Below, one piece after another: positions 26,454-35,768 of a stretch of DNA of 64,000 nucleotides. This stretch comes from DUML01 sp050949905. GTDB lineage: Bacteria > Bacillota > Desulfitobacteriia > Desulfitobacteriales > Syntrophobotulaceae. The stretch lies in the NCBI GenBank assembly GCA_050949905.1, contig JBMNGP010000006.1, positions 186,001 to 250,000 on the forward strand. The letters are read 5' to 3'. The position numbers and the translations under genes are program-made. Positions within the stretch are counted from its first letter, which is position 1; each line of letters opens with the position of its first letter. The notes beneath the pieces were generated by a model that made no database searches, was not told where the DNA came from, and saw only the letters and a program-made list of their open reading frames with translations.

Positions 26454-27593
26454 TTAACAACGGTTTAACACATAATGCTGACCGGGCATTTGAATAATTT
26501 TGCCTGCCAACTGCAATTCCAGCAGACCAAGTGCAATTTCCTGAGCGGAAAGCGGGCACATAACCGTCAGCCTATCAATATGAAGAGGGAGGTCACTTAA
26601 ACAAGCGAGAATTTCTTGCCATTTCTCTATAGGCTTGTCTCCCCTGTCTTTTTCCGCTTTGCCCAACGGCCTGCTTAAATTGCTATTGCTAACTAGCTTC
26701 CGGTTTAAACGGGAGCTGCTGCCTGGCGGTAATTCCTGGAAAATATCTTCGGCCTCGGTGGCTAGCTTGGCACCCATCTTTAATAATCTATGCGTCCCTT
26801 TACTCTGTTCACTAAATATGGGGCCGGGGACAGCAAAAACTTCCCGTCCTTGTTCCAAAGCAAAGTCAACTGTAATCAGGGAACCACTTTTTTGGGCAGC
26901 CTCCACCACTATTACTCCTCTCGCCGCGCCGCTAATCAAGCGGTTACGGGCCGGGAAACGGCCGGGTTCCGCCGGGCTTGACAGGGGATATTCGCTGATT
27001 AATGCCCCGCCATTTTCCAGAATTGAATGAGCGAGCGGGAGGTTTTCTGCAGGGTATACTGCGTCCAGCCCTCCTGCTAAAAAAGCCCAGGTAACTCCGT
27101 TTCCCTCCAGAGCACCCCTATGGGCAGCCGTATCAATGCCTCTAGCTAAACCGCTGACAACTACATAACCATTTTTGACAATGTTCTTTGCCAAATAGGA
27201 TGCGGCTGCTTTACCATAAGGTGTTGCCCGGCGCGAGCCAACCACAGCTATGCCTTCCTGTCCAGCCTCCAAGACACCCTTATAAAAAAGCAAAGGTGGG
27301 GCATCCGGACATTCAGCCAACAAAAATGGATAGTGTTCCTCACCAAGAGATACTAAGGATATTGCCTTTTCCTCAAGTCTCAATGCTATTTTTCCCGGGT
27401 CAATTTTCTCTCTGGCCTGGCAAAAATCCAGAAACCACGCAGTTTCCGACAAGACTGGAACTGAATTGTTTTTGTCTTCCCAGGCCGTTTTGGCTGACCC
27501 GTAAAAAGCCAGCAGCTGTCGGAGCCTCCCACTGCCAATTCCCGGAATATGCAGGATAGCTGCTCGCAAAATATTTTCCGCACTAAAATCCAT
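26454..27593 (-). CDS. dprA: DNA processing protein DprA (Smf)
   Basis: RecA-loading protein for transforming single-stranded DNA. It has an N-terminal SAM-like domain (about 1-70), the Rossmann-like core with VAVVGSRRATPYGKAAASYLA, AFLAGGLDAVYPAEN and GRFPARNRLISGAARGVIVVEA, and a C-terminal winged helix (about 315-379). I place the start at the ATG at 27593, just after GGGGTGAG; the open frame extends 14 codons further upstream. With comM in the same window it suggests at least part of a competence or DNA-uptake set. Confidence 0.95.
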   Translation of the reverse strand: MDFSAENILRAAILHIPGIGSGRLRQLLAFYGSAKTAWEDKNNSVPVLSETAWFLDFCQAREKIDPGKIALRLEEKAISLVSLGEEHYPFLLAECPDAPPLLFYKGVLEAGQEGIAVVGSRRATPYGKAAASYLAKNIVKNGYVVVSGLARGIDTAAHRGALEGNGVTWAFLAGGLDAVYPAENLPLAHSILENGGALISEYPLSSPAEPGRFPARNRLISGAARGVIVVEAAQKSGSLITVDFALEQGREVFAVPGPIFSEQSKGTHRLLKMGAKLATEAEDIFQELPPGSSSRLNRKLVSNSNLSRPLGKAEKDRGDKPIEKWQEILACLSDLPLHIDRLTVMCPLSAQEIALGLLELQLAGKIIQMPGQHYVLNRC

Positions 27594-27673
27594 GTACTCA
27601 CCCCTAAGTGAATACTTTTTCTGTGCCGAAGTCATTATTCCTGCTTTGGTATGTAAATTCTGGCAATTTCCTT

Positions 27674-28519
27674 TTAACTTTTAATTCCTGTCTGGAAATC
27701 AAGGTATGTTCTTTGCAGGAGTAAAGCGTCTTCTTCCAGATTGGGGCTTTCACAGATGACAGTACCTGTAATGCCAAAACTAAGAAGAGCTCTTAGCAAT
27801 TCCGCAAATTGCAAATCTGCTTCTTTGAGGATCAGGTGTTTTCTCTCACCCTTGGGACCATATTCAATACCGGAAATATGAAAATGGGCATTAGAAACCC
27901 AACGCTCTCCCAAACCCTCGGCAGTATCATCGAGAATAAAGCAAAACTCATCGTAACTATTATATTTGCCGTTATCTCTGGCATGAAGATGACCAAAATC
28001 CAAACAAGGCAGTACTCCTGGAATTTCTTGTGCGATTCTAATTGTTTCAGCCAGATCCCCAAATTGAGAGGGTTTTCCCGTTGTTTCCGGTCTCAGTATT
28101 ACTTCATTACCCTCTTTAGCCAATTCTTCCCTTATCTCGGAAAGTTCCTTAATAACTTTGGTCATTACAGCCTCCCTGGGATCATCGGCATAAAAAGCAG
28201 GGTGAAAAATAATACTTTCCGCCCCTAGTAACTTCGCAATCCTGGCAGTCTGGAGGATTCGCGTCTTACTGGCGGTAACTTTATCTTCCTCGTGAGAATT
28301 TAGATTAATGTAGTAAGGGGCATGGCAGGATAAACTGACACTTTCCCCTTGCGCCAGCACCCCGACTTTCGTAGCTTTATCCTCCTTCATTCTGACACCA
28401 CGGACAAATTCAACTTCCAGAGCATCTAGTCCCAGTTCTTTAATTCGTCTAATTCCGGATTCAGTAGTACTATCCTTAGCAGATAAAGGAACCCCCGCCG
28501 TGCCAAATCTTAAGGCCAC
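27674..28519 (-). CDS. Endonuclease IV / sugar-phosphate isomerase-like TIM barrel protein
   Basis: A 281-residue protein of the AP endonuclease family 2 (xylose isomerase-like TIM barrel). Metal-binding features fit the Nfo fold: SCHAPYYINLNSHEEDK, SIIFHPAFYADD, LRPETTGKPSQFGD, CLDFGHLHARDNG, AHFHISGIEYGPKGERKHL and ICESPNLEEDALL. It is probably an endonuclease IV-like enzyme, but such proteins are also annotated as deoxyribonuclease IV-like or isomerases, and the sequence alone does not separate them. It starts with GTG after AGGAGAG and is about 12 bp downstream of serA, so the two may be co-transcribed. Confidence 0.8.
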   Translation of the reverse strand: MALRFGTAGVPLSAKDSTTESGIRRIKELGLDALEVEFVRGVRMKEDKATKVGVLAQGESVSLSCHAPYYINLNSHEEDKVTASKTRILQTARIAKLLGAESIIFHPAFYADDPREAVMTKVIKELSEIREELAKEGNEVILRPETTGKPSQFGDLAETIRIAQEIPGVLPCLDFGHLHARDNGKYNSYDEFCFILDDTAEGLGERWVSNAHFHISGIEYGPKGERKHLILKEADLQFAELLRALLSFGITGTVICESPNLEEDALLLQRTYLDFQTGIKS

Positions 28520-28530
28520 AAATATCTCTC

Positions 28531-30117
28531 CTATTCCAAATCAAAATTTACCTTTTGCACACTCTGAACACCTTTTACTTCTTTTAATTTATTGACAATA
28601 CCTGAAGTTATTTCCGTTTCCACCCCAACAATCATTATATTGGTTCCTGCCGCTTCAGTTCTGCCGACTTGCATACTGGTAATATTAATATTATTATCGC
28701 CTAGCATTGTGCCTACTTTGCCGACCATTCCGGGATAATCCTCATGGGGTATAATTAGGAGCCAGCCAACTGGCTCAATATCTACGCGGGAATCATCTAT
28801 TTCCACAATCCGCCCTTCCAGCTTGCCAAAGAGGGTGCCTGCCACCCGGTGTTCACTTTTATCAGTTTTAACCGTAACCGTAATCAAATCCAGAAAATGT
28901 TTTGTTTCCTTGCTTTTTACTTCTTTAACGACTATGCCTCTGGCTTTGGCTACCTCAGGAGCATTTACAAAGTTAACCGCTTCCTGCAAAATCGGATTAA
29001 GAACCCCTTTAATAACCGCTAAGGTTAGCATTTTGGTATCAACTGTACTGATCTGCCCATCATACCTTACTTCTACATTTTTGATTCGGCCTTCAGTGAG
29101 GTGAACTGCTAGAACTCCCATCTTTTCCATCAGATGGAGGTAGGGTTTAATTGTTTTCATCACATCTTTAGAAACCGGTGGAATATTTAAAGAATGCGCT
29201 ACCGGTTCTGACCTTAAGGCAGAAAGCACACCTTTAGCTACCCCTAAGGCTACTTCATTTTCTGCTTCAACTGTCCGCGAAGCAATGCGAGGGGTGCAGA
29301 TTACATTTTCCATAGCCAGTAAGGGGTTAGACTCAGCCAGAGGTTCGGTTGCGAAAGCATCTAAAGCGGCTGCGGACACTATCCCCCTCTCTAAAGCCCA
29401 GATTAGGGCCTCTTCATTAATAATTCCACCCCTGGCACAGTTTATTATTCTAACACCTTTTTTCATTTGGGAAAACGCATCTTTATCCAAGAGGTTCCTG
29501 GTATCCGCCGTAGTGGGCAAATGCAAGGTGATATAATCAGATTTCTTGAGAATGACATCAAAGTCAACAAGTTCAATCCCCATCTCTTTGGCTTTTTCTT
29601 CACTAATAAAGGGATCATAAGCCAAAACCTTCATCTCAAAAGCTTTAGCTCGATAGGCGACACCGGTACCCACTCTCCCCAAACCAATAATACCCAAAGT
29701 TTTTTCTCTTATCTCGGTTCCCGTATACTTTTGTCTCTCCCAGCTACCGTTTTGCACTGAAGTATAGGCTTGAGGTATTTTGCGGCTTAAGGCCAGAATC
29801 ATCCCTAATGTGTATTCAATCGAAGAAGTACTGTTACCTTGAGGGGCATTAAGAACAATTATCCCCTTTTTGGTAGCTGCTTGGATATCAATATGCTCTA
29901 CTTCCAGACCGGCTCGGCCAATAACCTTCAGGTTATCCGCAGCCTCGATCACTGCCTTGCTTACCCTGGTATCTCCCCTAACGACCAGGGCATCATATTG
30001 AGGTATAATTCTGACCAATTCCTCTTCCGTTAAGCTGCAGAAAGTATCAACTTCATGTTCCTCACTTAGTAGTTTGATCCCTGCTTCAGCCACTTTCTTG
30101 CTAACCAGGATTTTCAT
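28531..30117 (-). CDS. serA: D-3-phosphoglycerate dehydrogenase (SerA) with a changed active site
   Basis: Long form (528 residues) of the first serine-biosynthesis enzyme: a substrate and Rossmann part with GIIGLGRVGTGVAYRAK (about 145-160), an ASB intervening domain (about 320-445) and a C-terminal ACT domain (VGKVGTMLGDNNINITSMQVGR). The catalytic Arg (INCARGGIINEEAL) and Glu (AFATEPL) are present. The usual TPHLGAST His is TPRIASRT here, with Arg277 coded by CGC, one transition from CAC. It starts with ATG after GGAGG and has a T-box leader and a sigma-A promoter. The function is likely but not certain because of the His change. Confidence 0.85.
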   Translation of the reverse strand: MKILVSKKVAEAGIKLLSEEHEVDTFCSLTEEELVRIIPQYDALVVRGDTRVSKAVIEAADNLKVIGRAGLEVEHIDIQAATKKGIIVLNAPQGNSTSSIEYTLGMILALSRKIPQAYTSVQNGSWERQKYTGTEIREKTLGIIGLGRVGTGVAYRAKAFEMKVLAYDPFISEEKAKEMGIELVDFDVILKKSDYITLHLPTTADTRNLLDKDAFSQMKKGVRIINCARGGIINEEALIWALERGIVSAAALDAFATEPLAESNPLLAMENVICTPRIASRTVEAENEVALGVAKGVLSALRSEPVAHSLNIPPVSKDVMKTIKPYLHLMEKMGVLAVHLTEGRIKNVEVRYDGQISTVDTKMLTLAVIKGVLNPILQEAVNFVNAPEVAKARGIVVKEVKSKETKHFLDLITVTVKTDKSEHRVAGTLFGKLEGRIVEIDDSRVDIEPVGWLLIIPHEDYPGMVGKVGTMLGDNNINITSMQVGRTEAAGTNIMIVGVETEITSGIVNKLKEVKGVQSVQKVNFDLE

Positions 30118-30328
30118 TGTTTAACCTCCAGTCTTTCCTTAGACAACAAACCCCTCATCCCAGTCAGGGACGAGAGGTTATCCCGCGTTGCCTTGGGTTT
30201 GCGGCAGTTCACCGTATCCACCCATTTCGCCAGCTTAAAAAAGACCAACTCATTATCCGCTGTAACGAGCGGTTCCGCCTCAAATCATCATCTGGGAATA
30301 TTTCCTCTGCCTAGCGTAACTTTTAATT
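30118..30328 (-). ncRNA. T-box leader riboswitch of serA (probably serine-responsive)
   Basis: The roughly 210-nt leader begins just after the promoter. Near its end is AAGGCAACGCGGGATAACC, close to the T-box core (AGGGTGGNACCGCGG), followed by a terminator stem CCTCTCGTCCC/GGGATGAGGGG. A stem III-like hairpin (TGGGT...ACCCA) comes just before. The base after GG in the core is C, which would pair with discriminator G73 of tRNA-Ser and fits a serine gene. The U of the usual UGGN is A here, and I could not pin down the specifier codon in stem I. Uncharged tRNA-Ser would favour the antiterminator and serA expression. Confidence 0.72.
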
Positions 30329-30334
30329 TTTTCG

Positions 30335-30364
30335 ATTATAAAGTATATATTCTCCAACTGTCAA
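30335..30364 (-). promoter_or_regulatory. Sigma-A promoter of serA
   Basis: Minus strand: -35 TTGACA (30364-30359), 18-bp spacer, -10 TATAAT (30340-30335); both hexamers are perfect. The predicted start at about 30328 fixes the 5' end of the T-box leader. A strong promoter in front of an attenuated leader is the usual T-box arrangement. Confidence 0.85.
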
Positions 30365-30414
30365 GTCTCAATCAATCATTTTTCAATCAATCATTTTAAT
30401 TATTTGTCATCAAT

Positions 30415-31080
30415 TTAAGTCAAAACTCTTCTGCTCCCGCGATAAGTTTTCGCCCAATAAGGTTGATCTAGATCCTGGATTTCTACACAGTTTTTGGTAG
30501 CAGAAATGAATTGGCCGTTACCTAAAAAAATTCCCACATGGCTTGCTCCTGCTCCATTAGTATTAAAAAAGACCAGATCCCCCGGTTGGAGATGAGCTTT
30601 AGGAATACCTACCCCCATTCTAAATTGCTCGTAGGAACTTCTGGGAAGCTCAATCCCATGCTCCAGAAATACTTGCTGTACCAGGCCGGAGCAGTCCACT
30701 CCAGATCTAGTCCGACCGCCCCATTTATAAACTATCCCCTGCCAGGATAAGGCTGAAGCGATAACCTTATCCTTCATCTCCGCCAGCTCCTTTTGGGCTT
30801 CAATTAATGAAATGGTACTGACATTTAAACAGGTAAAACTTCTAGCTCCAGCCTTTTCCTCCATAGTTTTCAAGTTTCCGACTGGCTTTAAGTCTAATTC
30901 TATAATACTGCTTTGCATTTCATTGCTTTGCTTAACTTGAGCTTCAGGTATTCCCTGGGCAGATAAAACGTTCAGCGGAGTAAGCGCAGCACCGGTCAAA
31001 AGAGCTGCAGTCAAACCAACAACTTGTTTAGGAACCAAAGTTCTTTGTTTTACTTCTTCAAAGGAAAGTGCAACCTGCAT
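30415..31080 (-). CDS. Secreted NlpC/P60 cell-wall hydrolase
   Basis: A 221-residue protein with an N-terminal hydrophobic segment (VVGLTAALLTGAALTPLNVLSA, a probable signal peptide), a linker with a short helix, and a C-terminal NlpC/P60 domain from about residue 105. The catalytic Cys is in SGVDCSGLVQQVF, the His in ASHVGIFLGNGQFI, and YKWGGRTRSG and QPGDLVFFNT are typical. It is likely a gamma-D-glutamyl endopeptidase acting on peptidoglycan. No SH3 or LysM targeting domain is visible. It stands alone between the cyclase terminator and the serA leader. Confidence 0.88.
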   Translation of the reverse strand: MQVALSFEEVKQRTLVPKQVVGLTAALLTGAALTPLNVLSAQGIPEAQVKQSNEMQSSIIELDLKPVGNLKTMEEKAGARSFTCLNVSTISLIEAQKELAEMKDKVIASALSWQGIVYKWGGRTRSGVDCSGLVQQVFLEHGIELPRSSYEQFRMGVGIPKAHLQPGDLVFFNTNGAGASHVGIFLGNGQFISATKNCVEIQDLDQPYWAKTYRGSRRVLT

Positions 31081-31261
31081 TTATTAATAACTCCTTTCAG
31101 CACAGTCAATTCTACCCAATATTCCTTTATGCTAACCTTAGCCGGATTATTCTTAGTGAAAATTTGCCTAAGTTTCCTGCATTTTGTTTTATACTATTTT
31201 ATTCCGTTAAACCTTGGTTTGGTGAAAACAAGCCTACCGGACCGAGAGCCTTTTATATTCC

Positions 31262-31303
31262 AGCAAAACTAAAGACCGCCGGGAAGAAATTCCCGAACGG
31301 TCT
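31262..31303 (-). terminator. Terminator downstream of the CHASE2 cyclase
   Basis: Minus strand: AGACCG-tt-CGGGAA-tttc-TTCCCG-gc-GGTCT, a long stem with one internal loop, followed by TTAGTTTTGC. It lies 20 bp after the cyclase stop. Confidence 0.82.
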
Positions 31304-31324
31304 AAAACCAGTCTCCGCTGACTT

Positions 31325-33217
31325 TCATTTTCTTTTACCTCTTCCCGCCTCCGGAACATCATCCCCATACTCATCATCGTCTTCATTATCGTATTCTTCG
31401 TCATCGTAATCTTCATCATCGTATTCCTCGTCATCAAGTTCCCACTCCACTTGATAGACCTCAACTAACTTTTCCTTACCTTTAACTCTGATTGGTTCAC
31501 AAGCCGTACATTCAAAGATATCTTTTACCCGTTCATAAGTTTCTTTACTGATTAATATTTGGCCAGGTTTGGCGTTGGCTTCTAACCATGCCGCCAAATT
31601 GACAGTATCCCCAATAGCTGTGAAATCATGGCGGTCTTGAGAGCCAATATTGCCGATTACTGCCGGGCCTGAGTTTATACCTATCCCAAAATATATGGGC
31701 TTCCCGTACTTATCCCGTAAATTTTCGGCAAGTTCCTCTGCCTGATCTCTGATTTCTAAAGCTGCCCGAACCGCGCGTTCGGCATGGTCTTCTTGGGCAA
31801 GAGGTGCTCCAAAGATGCTCACGGCTCCATCACCGATAAACTTATCCAGAGTGCCTTCATACTGAAAGATAGCTTTGGTACAAAGCTCCAAGTATTCATT
31901 TAAGTTTTTAAGAACATCTTCGGGCTCCATCTTCTCGGAAAGTGAAGTAAAGCCCCGAATATCTACGAACATCAGGGTAACATCCTTCCGAACCCCACCT
32001 AGTTTTATTTCCTCCTGAGCCGATAGAATATCGTTGACTACCTCTTTGGAAACATATCTTCCAAATATCCCCGATACTCTGTTCCTTTCCTGCCGTTCTT
32101 TTAAATATTCGCCTATCATTGTCGCCACATAGGTCAGAATAAAGGCCAGCAAGATATAAAAATACGGTAAGAGAACCTTATGGGAGTTATAGATATAATA
32201 AACAATCCCTGAATAGCCTAGAATTAAAAAGGCCAAAATAACCGCTCCGCGCCGTGCTTTAGCCCAAGCAAACAAGGCAAAACTGCCAAGAGTGACCAGA
32301 ATAACTATCATTATTGCTCTGGACTTATTTGTCTTGGTATACAGTTCATTATCCAACAAGGCTTGAATAATATTGGCATGGACCTCTACACCGTTCATCA
32401 TACTTCTGGAGATAGGTGTATTGTATTGGTCCTGCAGTCCTTCTGCATAAGGGCCAATTAAAACCAAACTGCCCTCGAAATACGCTGGCTTGATTTCCCC
32501 TTCCATAACCCGCCAGGCTGGAATAACCTCAAACTTGGATTCAGCAGGGGAAGAAGCATAAGCAAAGCCTACCTGCAGCCTCTCGTCAATAGAAATTTCC
32601 TCTTGACCCCTTTGCCAGTTATAATATTGATCCCAGGTAATTTTACTGTCCTCCGGCAAGAGAAGATTGGCCAGTCTGACATCAATAATCGGGACTATTT
32701 CTTCTTCAAGGTTAGGAATACCGAGCAGGACCTTTCTCACGACATTATCTTTATCTGTAAGAATATTGATATGCCCTATTCTTTCCGCAGGAATATCAAC
32801 AGCCGGTAATTTGAGGTATTCCTGTTCCAATTGCCTTGTTGGTTTTTGCAGAGCTTGAAAATCAAAATAGACCGGTAAGTACACATTATCATACTTATCA
32901 ACAACCTGTGCTAAAGCCAGATCCTCATCCGGATCGGAACTTGGCTCGGTAAAGAGGATATCCGGCCACACAGCTGTTGCCCCTCCCGCGGCAACAATGT
33001 CGATTAACCCCGCCATCTTATCTCTCGGCCAGGGAAAGCTGCCAATCCTGTCAAGGCTGTCCTCATCAATTGCCAAGATTTTTATTCGCGGGTCTACCGG
33101 GCGTGTTTTAAGTGTTAATTTGTCCGACAGGGTATTTTCAACAAAATAAAAAGAATCAAATTGGACTAAGAAAACCATAACCCAACAGAGAATCACTGCT
33201 GCCAGTATCTTTTTCAA
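31325..33217 (-). CDS. CHASE2-domain membrane adenylate/guanylate cyclase with acidic tail
   Basis: About 630 residues. An N-terminal membrane helix (LAAVILCWVMVFLVQF) is followed by an extracellular CHASE2 sensor (about 20-275), three membrane helices (about 295-370) and a class III nucleotide cyclase domain (about 415-590) with the metal Asp in TLMFVDIRGFTSLSEKM, KFIGDGAVSIFGAP, and DTVNLAAWLE for substrate. The end is a run of Asp, Glu and Tyr (DNA 31358-31435) before a basic RGKRK. I chose the TTG at 33217 because it follows GAGGGGG; the frame is open 13 codons further. It probably makes cAMP in response to an external signal. No effector gene is nearby. Confidence 0.87.
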   Translation of the reverse strand: MKKILAAVILCWVMVFLVQFDSFYFVENTLSDKLTLKTRPVDPRIKILAIDEDSLDRIGSFPWPRDKMAGLIDIVAAGGATAVWPDILFTEPSSDPDEDLALAQVVDKYDNVYLPVYFDFQALQKPTRQLEQEYLKLPAVDIPAERIGHINILTDKDNVVRKVLLGIPNLEEEIVPIIDVRLANLLLPEDSKITWDQYYNWQRGQEEISIDERLQVGFAYASSPAESKFEVIPAWRVMEGEIKPAYFEGSLVLIGPYAEGLQDQYNTPISRSMMNGVEVHANIIQALLDNELYTKTNKSRAIMIVILVTLGSFALFAWAKARRGAVILAFLILGYSGIVYYIYNSHKVLLPYFYILLAFILTYVATMIGEYLKERQERNRVSGIFGRYVSKEVVNDILSAQEEIKLGGVRKDVTLMFVDIRGFTSLSEKMEPEDVLKNLNEYLELCTKAIFQYEGTLDKFIGDGAVSIFGAPLAQEDHAERAVRAALEIRDQAEELAENLRDKYGKPIYFGIGINSGPAVIGNIGSQDRHDFTAIGDTVNLAAWLEANAKPGQILISKETYERVKDIFECTACEPIRVKGKEKLVEVYQVEWELDDEEYDDEDYDDEEYDNEDDDEYGDDVPEAGRGKRK

Positions 33218-33480
33218 AAATTGTACCCCCTCTGGTTCTTCCAAATAGTATTTCAAAATTCAACATTTATTATCTAAAACCCTTTTACGATAGCCAAAAT
33301 TTCATAATCATAAATAAAATATTCAAAAAATACACGCTGGTTAATAAAGCAGACTTGCCTAACTATAAACTATTAATTTTGAAGATAATAATATGCATGA
33401 ATAGCAAAATCTGGCACAATTAGTTTTTACCTTGAATTTGGCTAATTTTAATTTTAATGATCTTTTTAGGGGCGGGGGTT

Positions 33481-34167
33481 TTATTTGCAAATTTTATATT
33501 GTTTAGTGGGTCTACCTATGGAGCCGTACTCTTGGGTTACTTCCACCTTACCTTTTTCTACCAGGTACTCCAAATAGCGCCAAGCAGTAATTTTCGACAA
33601 GGATAAGGCATCGGCAATCTGCTGGCAGGAAAGAGAATTATCCTGGCTGTCCAGAAACTTTAAGAGCTGATTTAAAGTAAAGAAGTGAACCCCTTTGGGC
33701 AAAGAAGATAAAGTATTTAACCCGCTGATATCCACGGCGAAGTTATATTGATCCAATTCTTCCTGGCTGACGTCAGCGTTTTCATTAATCATTTGCCTAA
33801 GGTTCAGGTAATTAAGAAGAGCTTGCTGCAAACGTTCAAAGCTAAAAGGCTTGATTAAGTAGTCTACAGCGCCATAGCGTAGAGTTTCTTGAATAGTTGC
33901 TGTATCCCTGGCAGCTGTAACTATTACTATATCGGTAGGTATATTTTCCTTACGTATTTTTTTAAGAAGATTGAGTCCATTACCGTTAGGCAGGAAAATA
34001 TCAAGGAGAATTAAATCCGGCTTTAATTCCAAAATTTTGTGCAAAGATTCAGCTTCGGAATTACTGGTTCCCACAACCTTGAAAGGTGCAACTTTCTCGG
34101 TAAATTGCTTATTAATACTGGCGACCATGGGATCATCCTCAATAATAAATACTCGGATTAATTCCAT
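33481..34167 (-). CDS. Response regulator of the CitB/DcuR/MalR family
   Basis: A 228-residue regulator. The receiver domain has the acidic pair in FIIEDDPMVA, the phospho-accepting Asp in LILLDIFLPNGNGL, Thr in IVIVTAARD and Lys in VDYLIKPFSFERL. The C-terminal part (about 155-225) is a helix-turn-helix (LSCQQIADALSLSKITAWRYLEYL), as in CitB-type regulators of di- and tricarboxylate use. Its start overlaps the kinase stop by 10 bp and follows GGAGG. No transporter or target operon is adjacent, so the ligand cannot be read from context. Confidence 0.88.
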   Translation of the reverse strand: MELIRVFIIEDDPMVASINKQFTEKVAPFKVVGTSNSEAESLHKILELKPDLILLDIFLPNGNGLNLLKKIRKENIPTDIVIVTAARDTATIQETLRYGAVDYLIKPFSFERLQQALLNYLNLRQMINENADVSQEELDQYNFAVDISGLNTLSSLPKGVHFFTLNQLLKFLDSQDNSLSCQQIADALSLSKITAWRYLEYLVEKGKVEVTQEYGSIGRPTKQYKICK

Positions 34168-35768
34168 TCAGCAGATCCTCCTTGTTCCTCATCTAAAATC
34201 GCATCGTAAGGAATGTGCACCATAAAGGTTGTTCCTTTTTCATTACTTGTAAAGCTAATTTCCCCTTTGGCAACATTAACCCTGCTTATCACATTATAAA
34301 GCCCATAGCCTGTTCCGTCTTCCTTAGTTGTGAAACCGGGCTCAAAAATTAAATCTCTGTATTTCTCAGGGATACCCCTGCCATTATCGCTTACTTTAAT
34401 CTGGATCGCCGTATCGGTTTGCTTAATAGATACAATTACTTCAGGATTTTCCAAGTTTGTTACTGCATAGAAAGCATTTTCGATAAGATTGCCAAGTACT
34501 ACAATTATAGCATGTTCATCATAATACTCCGGCAGGGAAAAAAGACAGCTATCCGGAGCAATTGTAAATTTAATTCTCTGCTCTTCGGCTTCGCTGGCTT
34601 TCCCCATCAAAAGACCGCTAACGGCATTTACCTGAAAATTATTCAACAAACAACCAATCAAGCCACTTTCAGTAATGACCACACTAGTCACATACTTTCG
34701 GGCTTCTTCAATGGAACCTAACTGGAGGAGGCCTGAAATGACATGCAGCTTATTGGAGAACTCATGTGTCCTTGCTCGCAGTGCCTCCATTATTTTTTTG
34801 ACTCCCGTTAATTCCTCGGCTAAAAGATTTGCCTCATCCAAACCGCTAAAAGTCATAACTGTGCCAACGAATTTATCCTTAATAAAAATTGGGAAACTAT
34901 TGGAGATAACTATCTTTTCATTGATTAAGAGCTGTTTATTGTACTCGGGTTTTTTGGTTTGGATAATCTTCGGCAGTGGGGAATCTGCAATCAAATCCGT
35001 TATTTTGCGGCCTAGAAGCTGGGTATTTTTGGGGAATAATTCGGCAGCAGAGTTATTAACAACGGTTATTTTAAGATTATAATCTGTACCGATAATTCCT
35101 TCTTTTACTGAATGCAAGATCCCCTCCCTTTCGATTAACCTTGTCCCAATTTCATCCGGTTCCATGCCGAATAATCTCTTTTTAATATTATTGGCCAAAA
35201 ATAACGAGAGGATTAGAATCAATAGTAAAGCAAAAGGAATGATCTTATAGACGGATTGGTATAATTCTCTTAATATTAATTTTATATCTGGTTCCAAAAA
35301 AGCTGCTACCACAGCACCTATTTGCTGATTATTACTCATAACTGGAGCAAAGGCTCTTATCGACGGGGTAGAATAAGCAGAAGACCTGGATGTATATGCT
35401 TCCCCTTTCAAGATCATCTCTCTATCCTCCCCAATTACCTGGGTGTGAACATGGATGGGATAGGGGTCAATGAGCGCCGTACCTGTCATATCGATAAAAA
35501 TCACATAAGATCCTGTCTGGTTCTTATATTCATTAGATATGGCCTGTAAAAGACGGGTATCCGGCTTTTCAGAAGTAAAGGCTTTTTTTACCCGCTCATT
35601 TTCAGCTGCCCCTAAGGCAATTTCCAAGGCTTCCTTTTCGAGATGGACTTCAAAAAAATTAGTGAAATTAGTATATAAAAAAACTATTGCAAGAAAAAAA
35701 GGTATCAAGCCGCAAAAAAAGGCTAAAAGAAAAACCTGGGTTTTTAAGGTCAAAAATCTTTTTCTCAT
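34158..35768 (-). CDS. CitA/DcuS-type sensor histidine kinase
   Basis: About 536 residues with two membrane helices (about 10-32 and 170-190) around an extracellular single-Cache/PDC sensor, a PAS domain (about 210-310), the short SPOB-like phospho-acceptor region (LRARTHEFSNKLHVISGLLQLG, His in HEFSN) and an HATPase domain (VVLGNLIENAFYAV, DNGRGIPEKYRDLIFEPG, GTGYGLYNV). This is the layout of citrate, fumarate and malate sensors. The ATG at 35768 is preferred over an upstream TTG. It is coupled to the response regulator by overlapping codons. Confidence 0.88.
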   Translation of the reverse strand: MRKRFLTLKTQVFLLAFFCGLIPFFLAIVFLYTNFTNFFEVHLEKEALEIALGAAENERVKKAFTSEKPDTRLLQAISNEYKNQTGSYVIFIDMTGTALIDPYPIHVHTQVIGEDREMILKGEAYTSRSSAYSTPSIRAFAPVMSNNQQIGAVVAAFLEPDIKLILRELYQSVYKIIPFALLLILILSLFLANNIKKRLFGMEPDEIGTRLIEREGILHSVKEGIIGTDYNLKITVVNNSAAELFPKNTQLLGRKITDLIADSPLPKIIQTKKPEYNKQLLINEKIVISNSFPIFIKDKFVGTVMTFSGLDEANLLAEELTGVKKIMEALRARTHEFSNKLHVISGLLQLGSIEEARKYVTSVVITESGLIGCLLNNFQVNAVSGLLMGKASEAEEQRIKFTIAPDSCLFSLPEYYDEHAIIVVLGNLIENAFYAVTNLENPEVIVSIKQTDTAIQIKVSDNGRGIPEKYRDLIFEPGFTTKEDGTGYGLYNVISRVNVAKGEISFTSNEKGTTFMVHIPYDAILDEEQGGSAEWN

